Shown: positions 10,901 to 25,900 of the stretch, one piece after another
Layout: the number at the start of each line of letters is the position of its first letter
How positions within the stretch are numbered: the stretch's first letter is position 1
Assembly (NCBI GenBank): GCA_964019335.1
Contig: OZ025662.1
Span: forward strand, 372,001 to 436,000
Source of the DNA: Diplonema japonicum
Taxonomy: Eukaryota > Euglenozoa > Diplonemea > Diplonemida > Diplonemidae
DNA length: 64,000 bases
Reading direction: 5' to 3'
Program-made: the position numbers and the translations under genes
The notes under the pieces: model-generated
The model's input: the letters and a program-made list of their open reading frames with translations, nothing else
What the model was told of the DNA's origin: nothing
Databases searched by the model: none

Positions 10901-13900
10901 TCTCAAAAAGAGAAGGTGCCGATTCCACCCCCAAGAATCGTTGTGTCGGGCAGCTTTGATGACGCAGCTCGATATGCCACAAGTGATATTATGGAAGAGT
11001 TCAAGCACACTGTTGAAACAGAAGGTCTGAGTAGAGCCATCTTAAAGCTGCAGGAAGCGAACACCAGACAGGATCTGATGCTTTCAAGCGGACTAAACGA
11101 GACTTCTCTCCAGCTGTACGACGGGTACCGGAGGCGGAGCGTGGTTCTGGAGGCTGACCTGGAACAGGCGAGAGCAAAGCTTGCTGACGCAGGTGCCATG
11201 GACGAGAAGGTGTCAGCGGTTTTAAAAGAATCTGAACAAGTGATGAATGCCAGACACGCAGAAGAAATCGCTCACGTTAACGCTACAGAAGAGCTCAACA
11301 GGGCTATACTAAGCCTGCAGGAAGCGAACACCAGACAAGATCTGATGCTTTCAAGCGGACTAAATGAGACTTCTCTCCAGCTGTACGACGGGTACCGGAG
11401 GCGGAGCGTGGTTCTGGAGGCTGACTTAATGGAAGCGAAGGCCAAACTCGTGGGTACAGACGTGGCCAACGAGAAGATGTCAGCAGCTCTGAAGGAGTCG
11501 GTGCAATTGGTAAGCACCAAGCATGCAGAGGAGGTGCACCATATAAACGCAACTGAAGAACTCAGTAGGGCAATCCTGGACTTGCAGGAAGCGAACACCA
11601 GACAAGATCTGATGCTTTCAAGCGGAATAAATGAGACTTCTCTCCAGCTGTACGACGGTTACCGGAGGCGGAGCGTGGTTCTGGAGGCTGACCTGGAACA
11701 AGTGAAAGCTAAGCTCGCAAAGGCAGAGCAAGCCGAGGAAGTCAGCGACGTGGTGACTTCGGGTGTCAAATTGCAGCACTTTACATCAGCCATCAGTGTG
11801 AATGAAACTCAGCGCACACTTGACCGCAATGCAGAAGCTGTTAAGAGGTTGGAACATGAGAAGAAAGAGCTGCAACAACAACTTGTTGAGCTCAGACGAC
11901 AATGTGAGTCGCATAGCTCTGCAGAAGCAGAAAAGGCTGCATCAGAAGCCGTGCTGAGCGAAAAATCTGGGGCACTCCGCGGTAACCCCAGGGAAGAGAG
12001 GACGCAGCATGATCTTCCGACGGCACAGCACTCTGAGATTTCTGCCCATGCCAGCACTTTCGTGGTACCTGTGGCCGAACCCTCCATTGAGAAGAGTGAT
12101 ATAAGTATCGAACAAGAGGCATTGGTTGAGCGTTTGCGGTCAGAGAATGCATTGCTTGAGAAAGAGCTCGCTGCTTTGCAGGCAAACACGGAGCAAGTCT
12201 GTCAGTTGGAAACGTGCACACTGCAGCCTGTTGAAGGGAAAGCCATCAGCTATCCTCGAGGCTCCGAGTGGGTGTCCGGTGGTGAAGAGAACCCGCACGA
12301 AGACTCTGCGGAGGTAGCTGAACTGCACTTGTTTATCAAGAAGCTCGAAGCGGAGAAGGCAATCCTCGAAGTGGAGTTGAAGCAGTCGAGGAAGCTCATC
12401 CAGAACAGTCTACCGACAGATGCAGACAGGGGTACCAGGGAGGAGGCGGTGCACAGCGATGCATCGATCTCCACGGTGAAGGCATCAACTGTGGCTGAGT
12501 TGCAGGGAACACACACACATTCTGGTCAGCCGAGCGTGCCACCGGTCACTCTGTTCGGGGGTGGGGAGGCGATGCATCAGAGCACACAGGAACCCTTGGC
12601 AGCCGAAGTTGCTGGACTGCGTTCACTTGTTGAGAAGCTTGAAGCGGAGAACGCAGCACTTGAAGTGGTTTTGGAACGGTCACAGGTTTCTCACGATGAG
12701 CCAAACTCTCTTCTTGTGAACGAGGAGTCCGTCCAAATACTGGAAGACGACGTGCATATCTCCACCATCTCCACCCTTCAAGAGCTTGTGAAGAGGCTTC
12801 AGGATGAGAAGGCGGCACTTGTGAAGGATCTCGAGCAGGCACAAGGTAGCAGTGATGTACATCTTGCGGTTGAAGAAGCTGGTGAGTTACGTTCATTTGT
12901 CGAGAAACCTGAAGTGTTGCAAACACAGAGCACTGTCGTTGATGACCCTGCCCTTCAGGAGCTTGTGAGGAGGCTCCAAGATGAGAAGGCGGCACTTGCT
13001 TCAGAGCTCAATGAGGCTCTAAGTGGCAGTGGTGTTCATCTTGCGGTTCAAACAGAACATCTTGTCAAGAAACCTGAAACGGAAAAGTCCGAAGGTTCCC
13101 ACGATAGTCTGAACAACCTTGTTGCAAAGGAAGAGTTCGTCCACATACAGAACACTGCCGTTAACATCCCCGCCCTTCAAGATCTTGTGAGGAAACTTCA
13201 AGATGAGAAGACGGCACTTGTGAAGGATCTCAAAGAAGCACAAGGTGGCAGTAGTGTATCTCCCGCGGCCGATGAAGTTGTTGAGTTACGTTCACTTGTC
13301 AAGAAGCTTGAAGCAGAGAAGGCTTCAACTGAAGCTAATCTTCTTCAGCAGTCCGAAGGCTCTAACAACGGCTCGAGCGATCTCGTTGCAAAGGAGGAGT
13401 TTGTTCGAACACAGCAAGGCACTGATAACGACGTCCCTGCCCTTCAGGAGCATGTGAAGAGGCTTCAGGATGAAAAGGCATCACTTGTGAAAGACCTTGA
13501 GGAGGCACAAAGTAGCAGTGGTGTACAGCTTGTGATAAAAACAGAACAACTTGTCAAGAAACTTGAAACGGAAAAGTCCGAAGGTTCCCACGATAGTTTG
13601 AGCATCCTTGTTGCAAAGGAGGAATTCATTCAAACACAGCAAAGCACTTTCATTGATGACACCTCCCTTCAAGAGCTTGTGAAGAGGCTTCAAGATGAGA
13701 AGGCAGCACTTGCTTCAGAACTCAAAGCACAAAGTAGCAGTATACATCTAGCGGTCCATACAGAACAGCTCCAAAGACCTGACGCGCCCGAAGGTTCCCA
13801 CGATAGTTTGAACAACCTTGTTGCAAAGGAAGAGTTCGTCCAAGCGCAGCAAAGCACTGTAGTTAATATCCCCGCCCTTCAAGAGCTTGTGAAGAGGCTT

Positions 13901-16900
13901 CAGGATGAGAAGGCGGCACTTGTGAAGGATCTCGAGCAGGCACAAGGTGGCAGTGGTGTACATCTTGCGGTTGAAGAAGCTGGTGAGTTACGTTCATTTG
14001 TCGAGAAACCTGAAGTGGTGCAAATACAGCAGAGCACTGTCGTTGATGACCCCGCCCTTCAAGAGCTTGTGAGGAGGCTTCAGGATGAGAAGGCGGCACT
14101 TGTGAAGGATCTCAAAGAAGCACAAGGTGGCAGTAGTGTATCTCCCGCGGCCGGTGAAGTTGTTGAGTTACGTTCACTTGTCGAGAAGCTTGAAGCAGAG
14201 AAGGCTTCAATCGAAGCTAATCTTCAGCAGTCCGAAGGTTCCAAGACGAACGATCTCGTTGCAAGGGAGGAGTTTGTTCGAACACAGCAAGGCACTGATA
14301 ACGACGTCCCTGCCCTTCAGGAGCTTGTGAAGAGGCTTCAGGACGAGAAGGCATCACTTGTGAAGAACCTTGAGGAGGCCCAAAGTAGCAGTGGTGTAAA
14401 TCTCGCGGTAGAAAGGGAACAGCTTGTCAAGAAACTTGAAACGGAAAAAGGACATCCCCACGATAGTTCGAGCAACCTGGAGGTGTCTCGTTTACGCTCA
14501 CTTGTCGAGAGGCTTAAAGGTGAAAAGACTTCGCTTGAGGCGACTTTAGAGCGGCTCAACGAAACAAACAGTCTTGTTTCGGGTGAAGAATCGATCCAAG
14601 CCCAGCAAGGCACCTCAGATGTCTTTGCCCTACGGGAGCTAGTAAAGAAACTTGCTGCAGAACTCAAAGCACAGGGCGGCGATACTCAGACTCCAACAGT
14701 TGTTGTTTCAGACAGTTCCAGCTGTGAGGACTCTACACCAGCAAAAGAAGAAGCCTTCCTTGAACTGATGCAACTTCGAAGGAAGAGTGCCTTGCTGCAA
14801 GCTGAGCTGGAGGAGGCATTGGAGGAGCGAGAGACTGTCTCGGCCTCACTTGTCGAAGCAGAGGGACAGATTACCAAACTTCGTCGAGATGCTGAAGAGG
14901 CGGCAGCACAAGCTGTGGAAAGGCAACATGTGACTGCCCTACTGGGGTCAGCGGAAGAAGAATCTCTCCGAAGGGAGGTGCTGGTGTTGACTGAAGAAAA
15001 TGAAGTGATCAGCTTCAAGCGTGTGTTTGCTGCACAGCAGAAGTCACTGGAGCAGTCAGAAGAGGCACACAAGATGAGTGCATCACTCGTCTCGAATCTT
15101 GAGGCAACTTGGAGATCAAGGAGTGATTCCGAAAGGGCTGCCTTTGAATCCAGAAAGCAAGATTTCCTTGAAACCGAGGAGCAGCTTCGTCAAGGCATGG
15201 CTACGACACAGGAGAAGTGTTGTGCGGCATTTGAACACGTGCTAAGCGCCGTTGAAGTTGAAGAAAAACTGCAGAGGAGCGTCTTGACAGCGGAAGAAGA
15301 CACACTAAAGCAGGACTTGCTGGTGCAAAGTGAAGTGGGCAGCATGGTACCGGGGATGACGTACTTGCAGTTAACCGGCGAGCAGACAATTAGGTCGCCT
15401 GTGACGGGCCCGGTGATTGAGCACAATGGTGGGAGGATACCAGTCACACCTCTGCTCAAACAGTTAAAAGAGCATTGCAAGCAGTACGAAGATGGTATCA
15501 GTGATGTGATTCTTAAGCTGCAACTGTCGGAGGCTGAGCGAGAAGAGGCTCTTGCAGCACTCGCAAGAGCCGAAAGCTTGATCGATGAGCAAGACGAGCG
15601 ACGCAAAGTGCAAGACATTTGCGAAACAGCTGTGTCAAAGGCCATCGAGAAAGTGATTGTCACGCCTAAAGACAAGAAGCTAGCACCCACATCGTCGTCG
15701 GCGCCGCCCAGCATCAGCAGAAGAATTAACTTCGACGGCAGCGATGTATCTGATGACACTGCACTGGAGCTTCTGATCATGTGTGAGAGCCTTTCCAGGG
15801 AGCTCACCGTCAGATCAGCGACAGCAACCATCGATACTGTTCAGATGATGTTGAACTTGTCCGAGCACGAGGCTGTCTGCAGGCATGTCATTGCGATGGA
15901 GAGCAGGGTGCGCATGGAGGGCTTACTTGACTTTGAATCGCAGGTTGAGAGCCCTTGGAGGTCGACAATTACGGCAGGCTTCGAGAGCCATGTATCGGAG
16001 GAGGTAGAAGAGTTGCAAACAGAGCTTAGCATTTCGAGGCATAAGATCGATGAACTTTCGGCTGAGCTTTTGGCACTGAAAGCTAATGCTGTGACATCTA
16101 GTTTCACTTTCTCTGACGGAGATCTCAACCTGCGCAGCGCCAGGAAGAACACCTTGAACGTCAACGTCTCTACGACGGACATGGAGCTCATGAGGGACGT
16201 CTCCCTGCGCAGCGTGGTAACGGACGGCATGGCGTCGAGCTGCTCGTCTACGCAGTGGGAAAAACGAGCTCAGCGGTTGGAGGCGGACCTTGCTGCTGCT
16301 GAGATAAAGATTGAGCATCTTGAGGAACAGTTGGTCTGCACACACATGAGCACACCGCCAAGCACTTCTAGCCACCTTCAGTCCCCTGAAAGCGTCCAGC
16401 TGCAGTCGCTGAAAGGTGAATACAGCGCACTTAAGTACCGCATGGAGCTGGACCAGTCCGAGCTGCAGGACGAACTGCTCGTCCTTAACGACGAGTCTAG
16501 GTACGCACGAGATCTCATCCTGCTGAATCTGGGTGAAATGGAGCACAGACAGTCCCTGCAAGACGAGTCAATCGACGAGTTGTACGACTGTTTCCGTTAC
16601 TTTTCCGCGTCGATCCCCATGCTGACGCAGTTCCTGCAACGCCAGTTGCGTATGACAGAGAGACAGCTTGCTATGGTGCGGAACAGCACCGAAGAGGAAG
16701 TGACCCAGTTACAGAATACATTGGTAACTGTGGAAACACAGCATGCAAAGCTGCTTGCCGCCGTCTCGCAGCACGAGCACCTGACGCCTATGCTAGAAGA
16801 GGTTCTCGTTGACGACAGCCCTGTCCAGAGTATGAGTCTTGAGGAGGTTACGCTGTTATTGCAACAATCGCAGAGGAAAGTAGCAAAACTTGAGGAAGAA

Positions 16901-19900
16901 CTGGAAGCCCTGCATGGTGAACTGGAGCTGAGGACAGAGGAACAGGAAGAGGCTTCTGAATTGGTTGAGTTCCAAGGCACCTTCCTCACCAGTACGTCTT
17001 TGGATGTGAATGTCCGGCATATCAACGAGGCTCTTAGCGTAGTGCAAAAAGACACACTCACTCTGTTAGAGCACCTCTCGTCTGACTCTCCATTGCGTGG
17101 GAGCGTTGCTACAACCGAGCAGCTTGCGATATTGTTAGCTTCAGAGTCCAACGCTTTCAAGCGGAGACGGGAGCTGTGGGAACACACCGAAGCAATCGCA
17201 AGGCACAGGGAACAGGAAGAAGAAGAACTCACAAGAAACAACATCACTGCGCAATGCAAGTCCGCGGAGGGAGTGCAGAATGAAGGGACGTCACTCGGGT
17301 TCGGGTCTTATCCGTCAGTGAGTACCCTAGACAATACAGTACGTGAAACACAAAGCTCCCCTGCGAACGCCAGCAACACTGTGCTCTCTGAACTGCAAAA
17401 AGCAAGCGCTGCCATCAAGCAAGACTTGGAAGAGGCACTTTCTTCGGGTGCAGACCTCGTTCCGGTCATGCAGAAGGCGTGTGCGTTGGCCGATCTCCTC
17501 AGGAACTTGTCTGAAGCATCTCTTCTGGAAGCGCTAGGAGGCACCAGCGGGAAACAACAGCAGGCTCGTGTAGTTAAGCTGGAGGAGGAGAACGCCACGC
17601 TGCAAGTGAAATTGCAGGCAACACAGCTGAGCAGCCCCACGACAGACAACTCTTCTTGGCAGGTCATGCCCGTTTTGCAAAAGGTCGGGAACCAAGATGA
17701 TAGCGCAACGCTGAAGGAATCGAGCAGCACTCTTAACACGTCTAGACAGTTGGAGCCGAACCCCAAGCCAGAGGATGTGGTGATGCTGCGGGAGTTACAG
17801 ACGATGACGCAGAGCGCGGGGACCGAAAGCTCCGAAGTGAAGGCATTGGTGAGGAAACTTGAAGCTGAGAAGGCTGCATTGGAGGCCATGCTGAGCGAGC
17901 AGTCTGGGGCAGTCCGCAGCGCACAGGACTCTGAAGAAGTGATCGAGCTCAAAGCACTTGTTAAGACGCTTCAGGCGGTAGGCCCTACGACAGCACAGCA
18001 CTCCGAGATTTCTGCACATGCTAGCAGCGCCTTCGTGGCACTTAAACCTGGGAGTTCTGCTGAGGAAGAGGTTGACAGTGCACAGCTCAGAGTGTTCGTT
18101 GAGCGTTTGCAGTCAGAGAATGCATTGCTTGAGACAGAGCTCGCTGCTTTGAAGGCAAACACGGAGCAAGTCTGTCAGTTGGAAACCGAAGGGAAGGTCA
18201 TCAGTCGAGGCTCCGAGTGGGTGTCCGGTGGTGAAGAGAACCCGCACGAAGACTCTGCGGAGGTAGCTGAACTGCACTTGTTTATCAAGAAGCTCGAAGC
18301 GGAGAAGGCAATCCTCGAAGTGGAGTTGAAGCAGTCGAGGAAGCTCATCCAGAACAGTCTACCGACAGATGCAGACAGGGGTACCAGGGAGGAGGCGGTG
18401 CACAGCGATGCATCGATCTCCACGGTGAAGGCATCAACTGTGGCTGAGTTGCAGGGAACACACACACATTCTGGTCAGCCGAGCGTGCCACCGGTCACTC
18501 TGTTCGGGGGTGGGGAGGCGATGCATCAGAGCACACAGGAACCCTTGGCAGCCGAAGTTGCTGGACTGCGTTCACTTGTTGAGAAGCTTGAAGCGGAGAA
18601 CGCAGCACTTGAAGTGGTTTTGGAACGGTCACAGGTTTCTCACGATGAGCCAAACTCTCTTCTTGTGAACGAGGAGTCCGTCCAAATACTGGAAGACGAC
18701 GTGCATATCTCCACCATCTCCACCCTTCAAGAGCTTGTGAAGAGGCTTCAGGATGAGAAGGCGGCACTTGTGAAGGATCTCGAGCAGGCACAAGGTAGCA
18801 GTGATGTACATCTTGCGGTTGAAGAAGCTGGTGAGTTACGTTCATTTGTCGAGAAACCTGAAGTGTTGCAAACACAGAGCACTGTCGTTGATGACCCTGC
18901 CCTTCAGGAGCTTGTGAGGAGGCTCCAAGATGAGAAGGCGGCACTTGCTTCAGAGCTCAATGAGGCTCTAAGTGGCAGTGGTGTTCATCTTGCGGTTCAA
19001 ACAGAACATCTTGTCAAGAAACCTGAAACGGAAAAGTCCGAAGGTTCCCACGATAGTCTGAACAACCTTGTTGCAAAGGAAGAGTTCGTCCACATACAGA
19101 ACACTGCCGTTAACATCCCCGCCCTTCAAGATCTTGTGAGGAAACTTCAAGATGAGAAGACGGCACTTGTGAAGGATCTCAAAGAAGCACAAGGTGGCAG
19201 TAGTGTATCTCCCGCGGCCGATGAAGTTGTTGAGTTACGTTCACTTGTCAAGAAGCTTGAAGCAGAGAAGGCTTCAACTGAAGCTAATCTTCTTCAGCAG
19301 TCCGAAGGCTCTAACAACGGCTCGAGCGATCTCGTTGCAAAGGAGGCGTTTGTTCAAGGTACTGTTATCGACGTCCCTCCTGAAGGGCAGCTTCAGGATG
19401 AAAAGGCACTTGCTTCAGAGCTCAATGAGGCTCTAAGTGGAAGTGGTGTACATCTTGCAGTCCAAACGGAACAGCTTGTCAAGAAACTTGAAACGGAAAA
19501 GTCCGAAGGTTCCCACGATAGTTTGAGCATCCTTGTTGCAAAGGAAGAGTTTGTCCAAACACAGCAGAGCACTGTCGTTAACATCCCCGCCCTTCAGGAG
19601 CTTGTGAGGAGGCTTCAAGATGAGAAGGCAGCACTTGTGAAGGATCTCAAAGAAGCACAAGGTGGCAGTAGTGTATCCCCCGCGGCCGATGAAGTTGTTG
19701 AGTTACGTTCACTTGTCGAGAAGCTTGAAGCAGAGAAGGCTTCAACTGAAGCTAATCTTCTTCAGCAGTCCGAAGGCTCTAACAACGGCTCGAGCGATCT
19801 AGTTGCAAGGGAGGAGTTTGTTCGAACACAGCAAGGGACTGATAACTCAGATGTCTTTGCCCTCCGTCAGCTTGTGAAGAAGCTTCAAAACGAGAAGTCT

Positions 19901-22900
19901 GCGCTTGCTGCAGAACTCAAAGAGGCACGGGGTGGTGATGCTCAACCACCAGCAATCGTTGTCTCGGACAGCTCCAGTTGTGAGGACTCGACTACACCAG
20001 CAAAAGAAGAAGCCTTCCTTGAATTGGTGAAACTTCGAAGGAAGAGTATTTCTCTGCAAGCTGAGCTGGAGGAGGCATTGGAGGAGCGAGAGACTGTCTC
20101 GGCCTCACTTGTCGAAGCCGAGGGACAGATCAACACACTCCGTCGAGATGCTGAAGAGGCGGCAGCACAAGCTGTGGAAAGGCAACATGTGGCTGCCCTT
20201 GTGAGGATGGAAGAAGAAGAATCCCTCCGGAGGGAGGTGCTGGTGTTGACTGAAGAAAATGAAGTGATCAGCTTCAAGCGTGTGTTTGCTGCACAGCAGA
20301 AGGCATTAAAACAGACAGTGGAGGCACGCAAGATGAGTAATTCGCTCGTCTCGAATCTTGAAGCCACTTGGAAGGCAAGAGCAGATAATAATAAGCCGAA
20401 GTCCGAGAAGCCTCGGAGCGCAAAGGAGGCCTGCTCTAACCAGCTTGCTGAATTGCGAACAGTTGCGGCGAAGCTGGAACAAAAGAACAACGCCTTGCTT
20501 GCACAGCCGTCAGGGATACCTGTTAGTATCTCTGACTCGGTTGGAGCTCTCATCAAGGAACTGCGCGAGGCAGGTGACGACATCGAACAGAGCCTGCTCA
20601 CCACGTCTGACGACACCGTGATACCCGCCTTGCAAAAGGCACACATGCTTGTGGACCTTCTGAAGGCCTTGCCTGGCAGTGGCGAGAGAGATGAAGAAGA
20701 CATCGACACTGACGCTGACGATTCAACTGCGAAGCCTGAACGAACATCCCTACAAACTGCTCTAAGTCATCACTCGCAAAGCCTACTAGGTACCACGGGA
20801 CACGATGACTCGAGCGGTCTTGTTGGTGAAGAGTCGATCCAAACACAGCAAGGCACCTCAGATGTTTTTGCCCTCCGTCAGCTTGTGAAGAAGCTTCAAA
20901 ACGAGAAGTCTGCGCTTACTTCAGAACTCAAAGAGGCACGGGGTGGTGGTGCTCAACCACCAGCAATCGTTGTCTCGGACAGCTCCAGTTGTGACTCGAC
21001 TACATCTGCAAAAGAAGAAGCCTTCCTTGAATTGGTGAAACTTCGAAGGAAGAGTATTTCTCTGCAAGCTGAGCTGGAGGAGGCATTGGAGGAGCGAGAG
21101 ACTGTCTCGGCCTCACTTGTCGAAGCCGAGGGACAGATCAACACACTCCGTCGAGATGCTGAAGAGGCGGCAGCACAAGCTGTGGAAAGGCAACATGTGG
21201 CTGCCCTTGTGAGGATGGAAGAAGAAGAATCCCTCCGGAGGGAGGTGCTGGTGTTGACTGAAGAAAATGAAGTGATCAGCTTCAAGCGTGTGTTTGCTGC
21301 ACAGCAGAAGGCATTAAAACAGACAGTGGAGGCACGCAGGTTGAGCGCATATTGGATCAACAAAAATGAAGGTAAACCGAGCCAACGACCCGGATCTGAG
21401 AAGGCGAAGGAGAAACCGCTGGATGCCAAAGAGGCCTGCTCAAAGCAGCTTGCTTCGATACGCGCTGCTGCGGCGAAGCTCGAGCAGAAAAACAAGACCT
21501 TGTTACCAGAGGTGTCTGGCAGTATTTCTGACTCGGTGGGGTCGCTTATCAAAGAGCTGCGCGAGGCAGGTGACGACATCGAGCAAAGCCTGCTCACCAC
21601 GTCGGATAATTCGGTGATACCCGCCTTGCAAAAGGCACACATGCTTGTGGACCTTCTGAAGGCCTTACCCGGCAGTGGCGAGAGAGATGAAGAAGAGACC
21701 GCCACCGAGGACACTGAAAACGCGTTTGAAGCGGCAGGCAAAGAGACAAGACAACAAAGCGCTATCAGTGTCCCTGCGCTTCAAGCACTTGTTGAGACAC
21801 TCCAGAATGAGAAGGCAACGCTTGCTGCAGAACTCAAGGAAGCACGCCAACCACAAATGAGAGATGATCACGATGAGGATTCACCTGCGAAAGAACAAGA
21901 ACCCTTTGAAGTAGTGCAGCTTCGGAGGAAGAGCGCATTGCTGCAAGTTGAACTGGAGGAAGCAGAGGGACAGATCGACACACTCCGTCGAGATGCTGAA
22001 GAGGCGGCAGCACAAGCTGTGGAAATGCAACATGTGGCTGCCCTTAAACGAGTCGGGGAAGAAGAGTCCCTCCGGAGGGAGGTGCTTATATTATTGCAAG
22101 AGAACGAGGTGATCGGCTTCAAGCGCGTGTTTGCTGCACAGCAGAAGTCACTGGAGCAGTCAGAAGAAGCACACAAGATGAGTGCATCACTCGTCTCGAA
22201 CCTCGAAGCTACTTGGAAGGCAAGGAAGGATAACGAAGAAGCAGAAAAAAGTAAAGTGTCGTTGGAACGCCGTATCGACGGAATGATGAAGCAGATGAGC
22301 TCGAAAGAAAAAGGCTATGACACCATACTTGGCAAAGCAGAAGAGCTTCTTGATTTAATGAAGAGCGAAGAGCAGACGAACACGATCCGAGAAGAGCTGA
22401 AGAAAGATTCGCATGAGACAGCAATGTCACGAGTTGTAGGAGAAGAGGACTTGAGGAGGCACATACTGGTACTGTCGGCAGAAGGAGAGTTTGAGATGAT
22501 GATCCAGAACTGGGAGATCAAGCTGTCGGTAGTGCGACATGCTGATGAACCGCAGTCGCCTGAGAGAACAAGCGTGGAGAACCTGCTTGTGAAACTGCAG
22601 AGGTTAGAGGAGGAAAGCGTGTTTAACGGGGAGGATGTCGGGAGAGCCGCTTCAATAGACATGGAAGAAGCTGAGAGGGCTGGCGTTGTGAAGCTGTTTT
22701 TCAACGGCATTAGATCGATAGAAGTGATAGCGGAAGCAAGGAGGATGGGTGCCAGCATTGTGTCGACGCTGGATGCCGACTGGAAGTCACGCACTGACAG
22801 CGAACGGGACGTCACAGCATCAAGACTCCATGCAAACACTGCGCAAAACACAAGATTACAGTCTGCTCTCACTACGCTCACTACAAACAACCTTTTCCAA

Positions 22901-25900
22901 GCAAACGAACAAGAGGCTGACTCTCGCGCTTACATCCTCTCGCATGAAGCAGTTGCGTGGAAAGTACTCACCAACACTCTACACCATGGCACGCTCGAAC
23001 AGGCACTGAAACGCAACTTCGCGCTTCTCGAAACAGAATCAAGTGAAACAGCTGACCGTCTTGCTCTTCAGCACGACTTTTCCTCCCAATACGAAGATGC
23101 TGCTCTGTCCTTCTTGGGTATCTCGAACGTGCCCACCGCTGTCCTTACCTGCATCTCTGCTAACAATGGTCGTGACACTGCTGTGTTGAATGCCGTGCGG
23201 CAGAAAGAGAAGCACCTTCGCTCGGTGCTCGCTGTCACAGAAGAAAAGGAATGGCTGGAGTGCCTGTTGTATGGGTTCTTTCCTATGCACGGCGCCGGAC
23301 CTTCTGAACACTTGTTGGCAGCACTCGGCCACGAATCTGCACATAATTCGTTCCAAAAACAGCTGAGCTCTCTTGAGGCATGCGAGGCTAGTTCGCGTCG
23401 TCTGGTTTATCAGAATCACGAAGCTGCTTTGGTAGAGGCGGTTCTCGAGATGATGTCTGGTTGCAAGGACCCCTTGCAATCGGTGCAAGCCTTCCTAAGG
23501 GACGAGGCTGCGAGGCACCATACCGTTGAAGACCTCACCACAGCACGCGGCCAGATCTGTAGTGGCATGGTGGTTCAGGAGGCTGCAGCACGTCATTTCA
23601 TTACTACGGAAGAACGCGTTGCATGGCTGGAAAGTGCCGTTGCGCATCTTGATGACGGGAAACACTGCACTGGACGCAGCGAACAAGTTGATGCAGTGCA
23701 CAGCGTTCTGCAGCATCTTGCCCATTGTGAAAAGCAAACTGTGGAACGGGTTGCGGAAGAAGAGGAAGCAGCAAGAAAGCTCGTGGAGCAGTGCGAAGAG
23801 TGTGATTGGCTGAGGCAGCTTGTGAGCACTGTGTGCCCATCGGCATCGGAGACTGCGACACAACAAGCACTTGACAAGTTGCAGCAGGAAGGGAGGATAT
23901 CTAACGCAATGCAAGACCAGTCCACCACCTCTGTCATGCAACAAGAAGATCTCATGCGCGAAGCTCTCGTGCTCAGTGAAGAGTTGGACTGGCATAGGAA
24001 TATGTGCGAGTACCTTTGCACTCTTGGTAGCGGCCCTACTATTTCTGCTCTCAAAACACTAGAATTGCGAGCGGCATATGACCACCAAGCTCGTGTCTCA
24101 ACAGTAAGGGCGGAGCAAGAAGCACGCGACCTGCTTGCAATGGAAGAACGCAACATGTGGCTTTCAAGCGTAGTGGGCTTGCTCAACGGCAGGGAACAAG
24201 GCAGGGGCGACATGTTCGAGATCACAGTGACGGCGGCTGACGATGTGATGCAGCAGCTCACAGAGAGTGTCGAGGGCAAGCATGCCATGAACCTCCTGGC
24301 TGTCGAGCAGCTCATGCAAGAAGAAGAAGCTGCAAGGGAGCTCCTGATGCAGTGCGAAGAGACGGCTTGGGTGATGGGGGCCGTTGCCCAGATGACCCGG
24401 GACTTATCATTGGCGGAAGACAAGGACTCCCTGCTGGCTATTGTGGCCACCCTGCAGTGTGTTGATGACGATAAACAGGCCATTTCCTTGCTTCAAGATC
24501 AGCTTCATGAAGCGAATGCCAACACTGTGCTTCAGTCCGAGGCCGCAGCAAGGGATCTTCTGGTGTCTGAGGAACACAATGTGTGGCTTGATGGTGTTGT
24601 TGGCATGCTTCAGGGTTCTGGTACCACAAATGAAGAGATCTTGCCTGGACTTTCTGCGGTCGACAAGGTTTTCAACAAACTTGCAGAAGGCGTGGAAAAC
24701 AAGTGTGCCAGTGAAAAGCAAGCTGTAGAACGACTCGAGAAAGAAGAGGAAACAATGAGAAATCTCCTGGAGCAGTGTGAGGAGACAGCCTGGGTGATGG
24801 GGGCTGTGGAACAATTGCAGCAGGACACGTCACTTCCTGCAGCATTGCATGCTGTTGTTGCCACCTTGCAATGTGTTGATGACGACAAGCAGGCCATTGC
24901 CTTGTTGCAAACAGAGCTTGATGAAATGAAAATTGACACTGTTCTTCAGAGCGAAGCAACAGCAAGCCGCCAAGCCGTGGAACGACTCGAGGAAGAAGAG
25001 AAAACAACGAGAAATCTCCTGGAGCAGTGTGAGGAGACAGCCTGGGTGATGGGAGCAGTTGCACAACTGACTCAGGACACTTTAGCATCGACCCCAGGCC
25101 CCTTGGGTGCTGTTGTTGCCACCTTGCAATGTGCTGATGACGACAAGCAGGCCATTGCCTTGTTGCAAACAGAACTTGATGAAGCAAATGCTGATGTTGT
25201 GCTTCAGAGCGAGGCTGTGGCAAGGGAACTCCTTATGTCCGAGGAACACATTGCTTGGCTTGATGGTATTGTCGGCATGCTTCAGGGCTCCCGTAACGCA
25301 GATGAGGAACTTGTAGCAGGACACTCCGCAACCAGTATGATGTTCAGCAAGCTCGCGGAAGGTGTGAACAGCAGGCATGCCAGTGAAAAGCAAGCTGTGG
25401 AACGAGTTATAGAAGAAGAGGAAGCAGCAAGAAAGCTCGTGGAGCAGTGCGAAGAGTGTGATTGGCTGAGGCAGCTTGTGAGCACTGTGTGCCCATCGGC
25501 ATCGGAGACTGCGACACAACAAGCACTTGACAAGTTGCAAGAGGAGGAAACCGCAACTGGTGCCATGCAAGACCAATCGATTGCTTTGATCATGCAGCAA
25601 GAGAGGTACTCGAGAGATGGCATCATGCAAGGCGAGATGCTAGCATTGAACGAGACAATGTGTAGCTATCTTGCTGGAGACGCGTGCGCCCATGATGGCG
25701 ATCCCGTTCACTTCAATCCCGTTCGTGTGACGCTCAATACACTAGAACATACCATAGCCATGCAAACCTCGTATAACAATGCAATGCTTGCCAATGTTGT
25801 GAAAGAGGAGGAAGCAGCACGAAAGTTCCTAGTCACAGAGGAGCAGGGCGTGTGGTATGCTCAGTTGACTGTTCCTGAGACCGATGACATGGGGGCCGAC

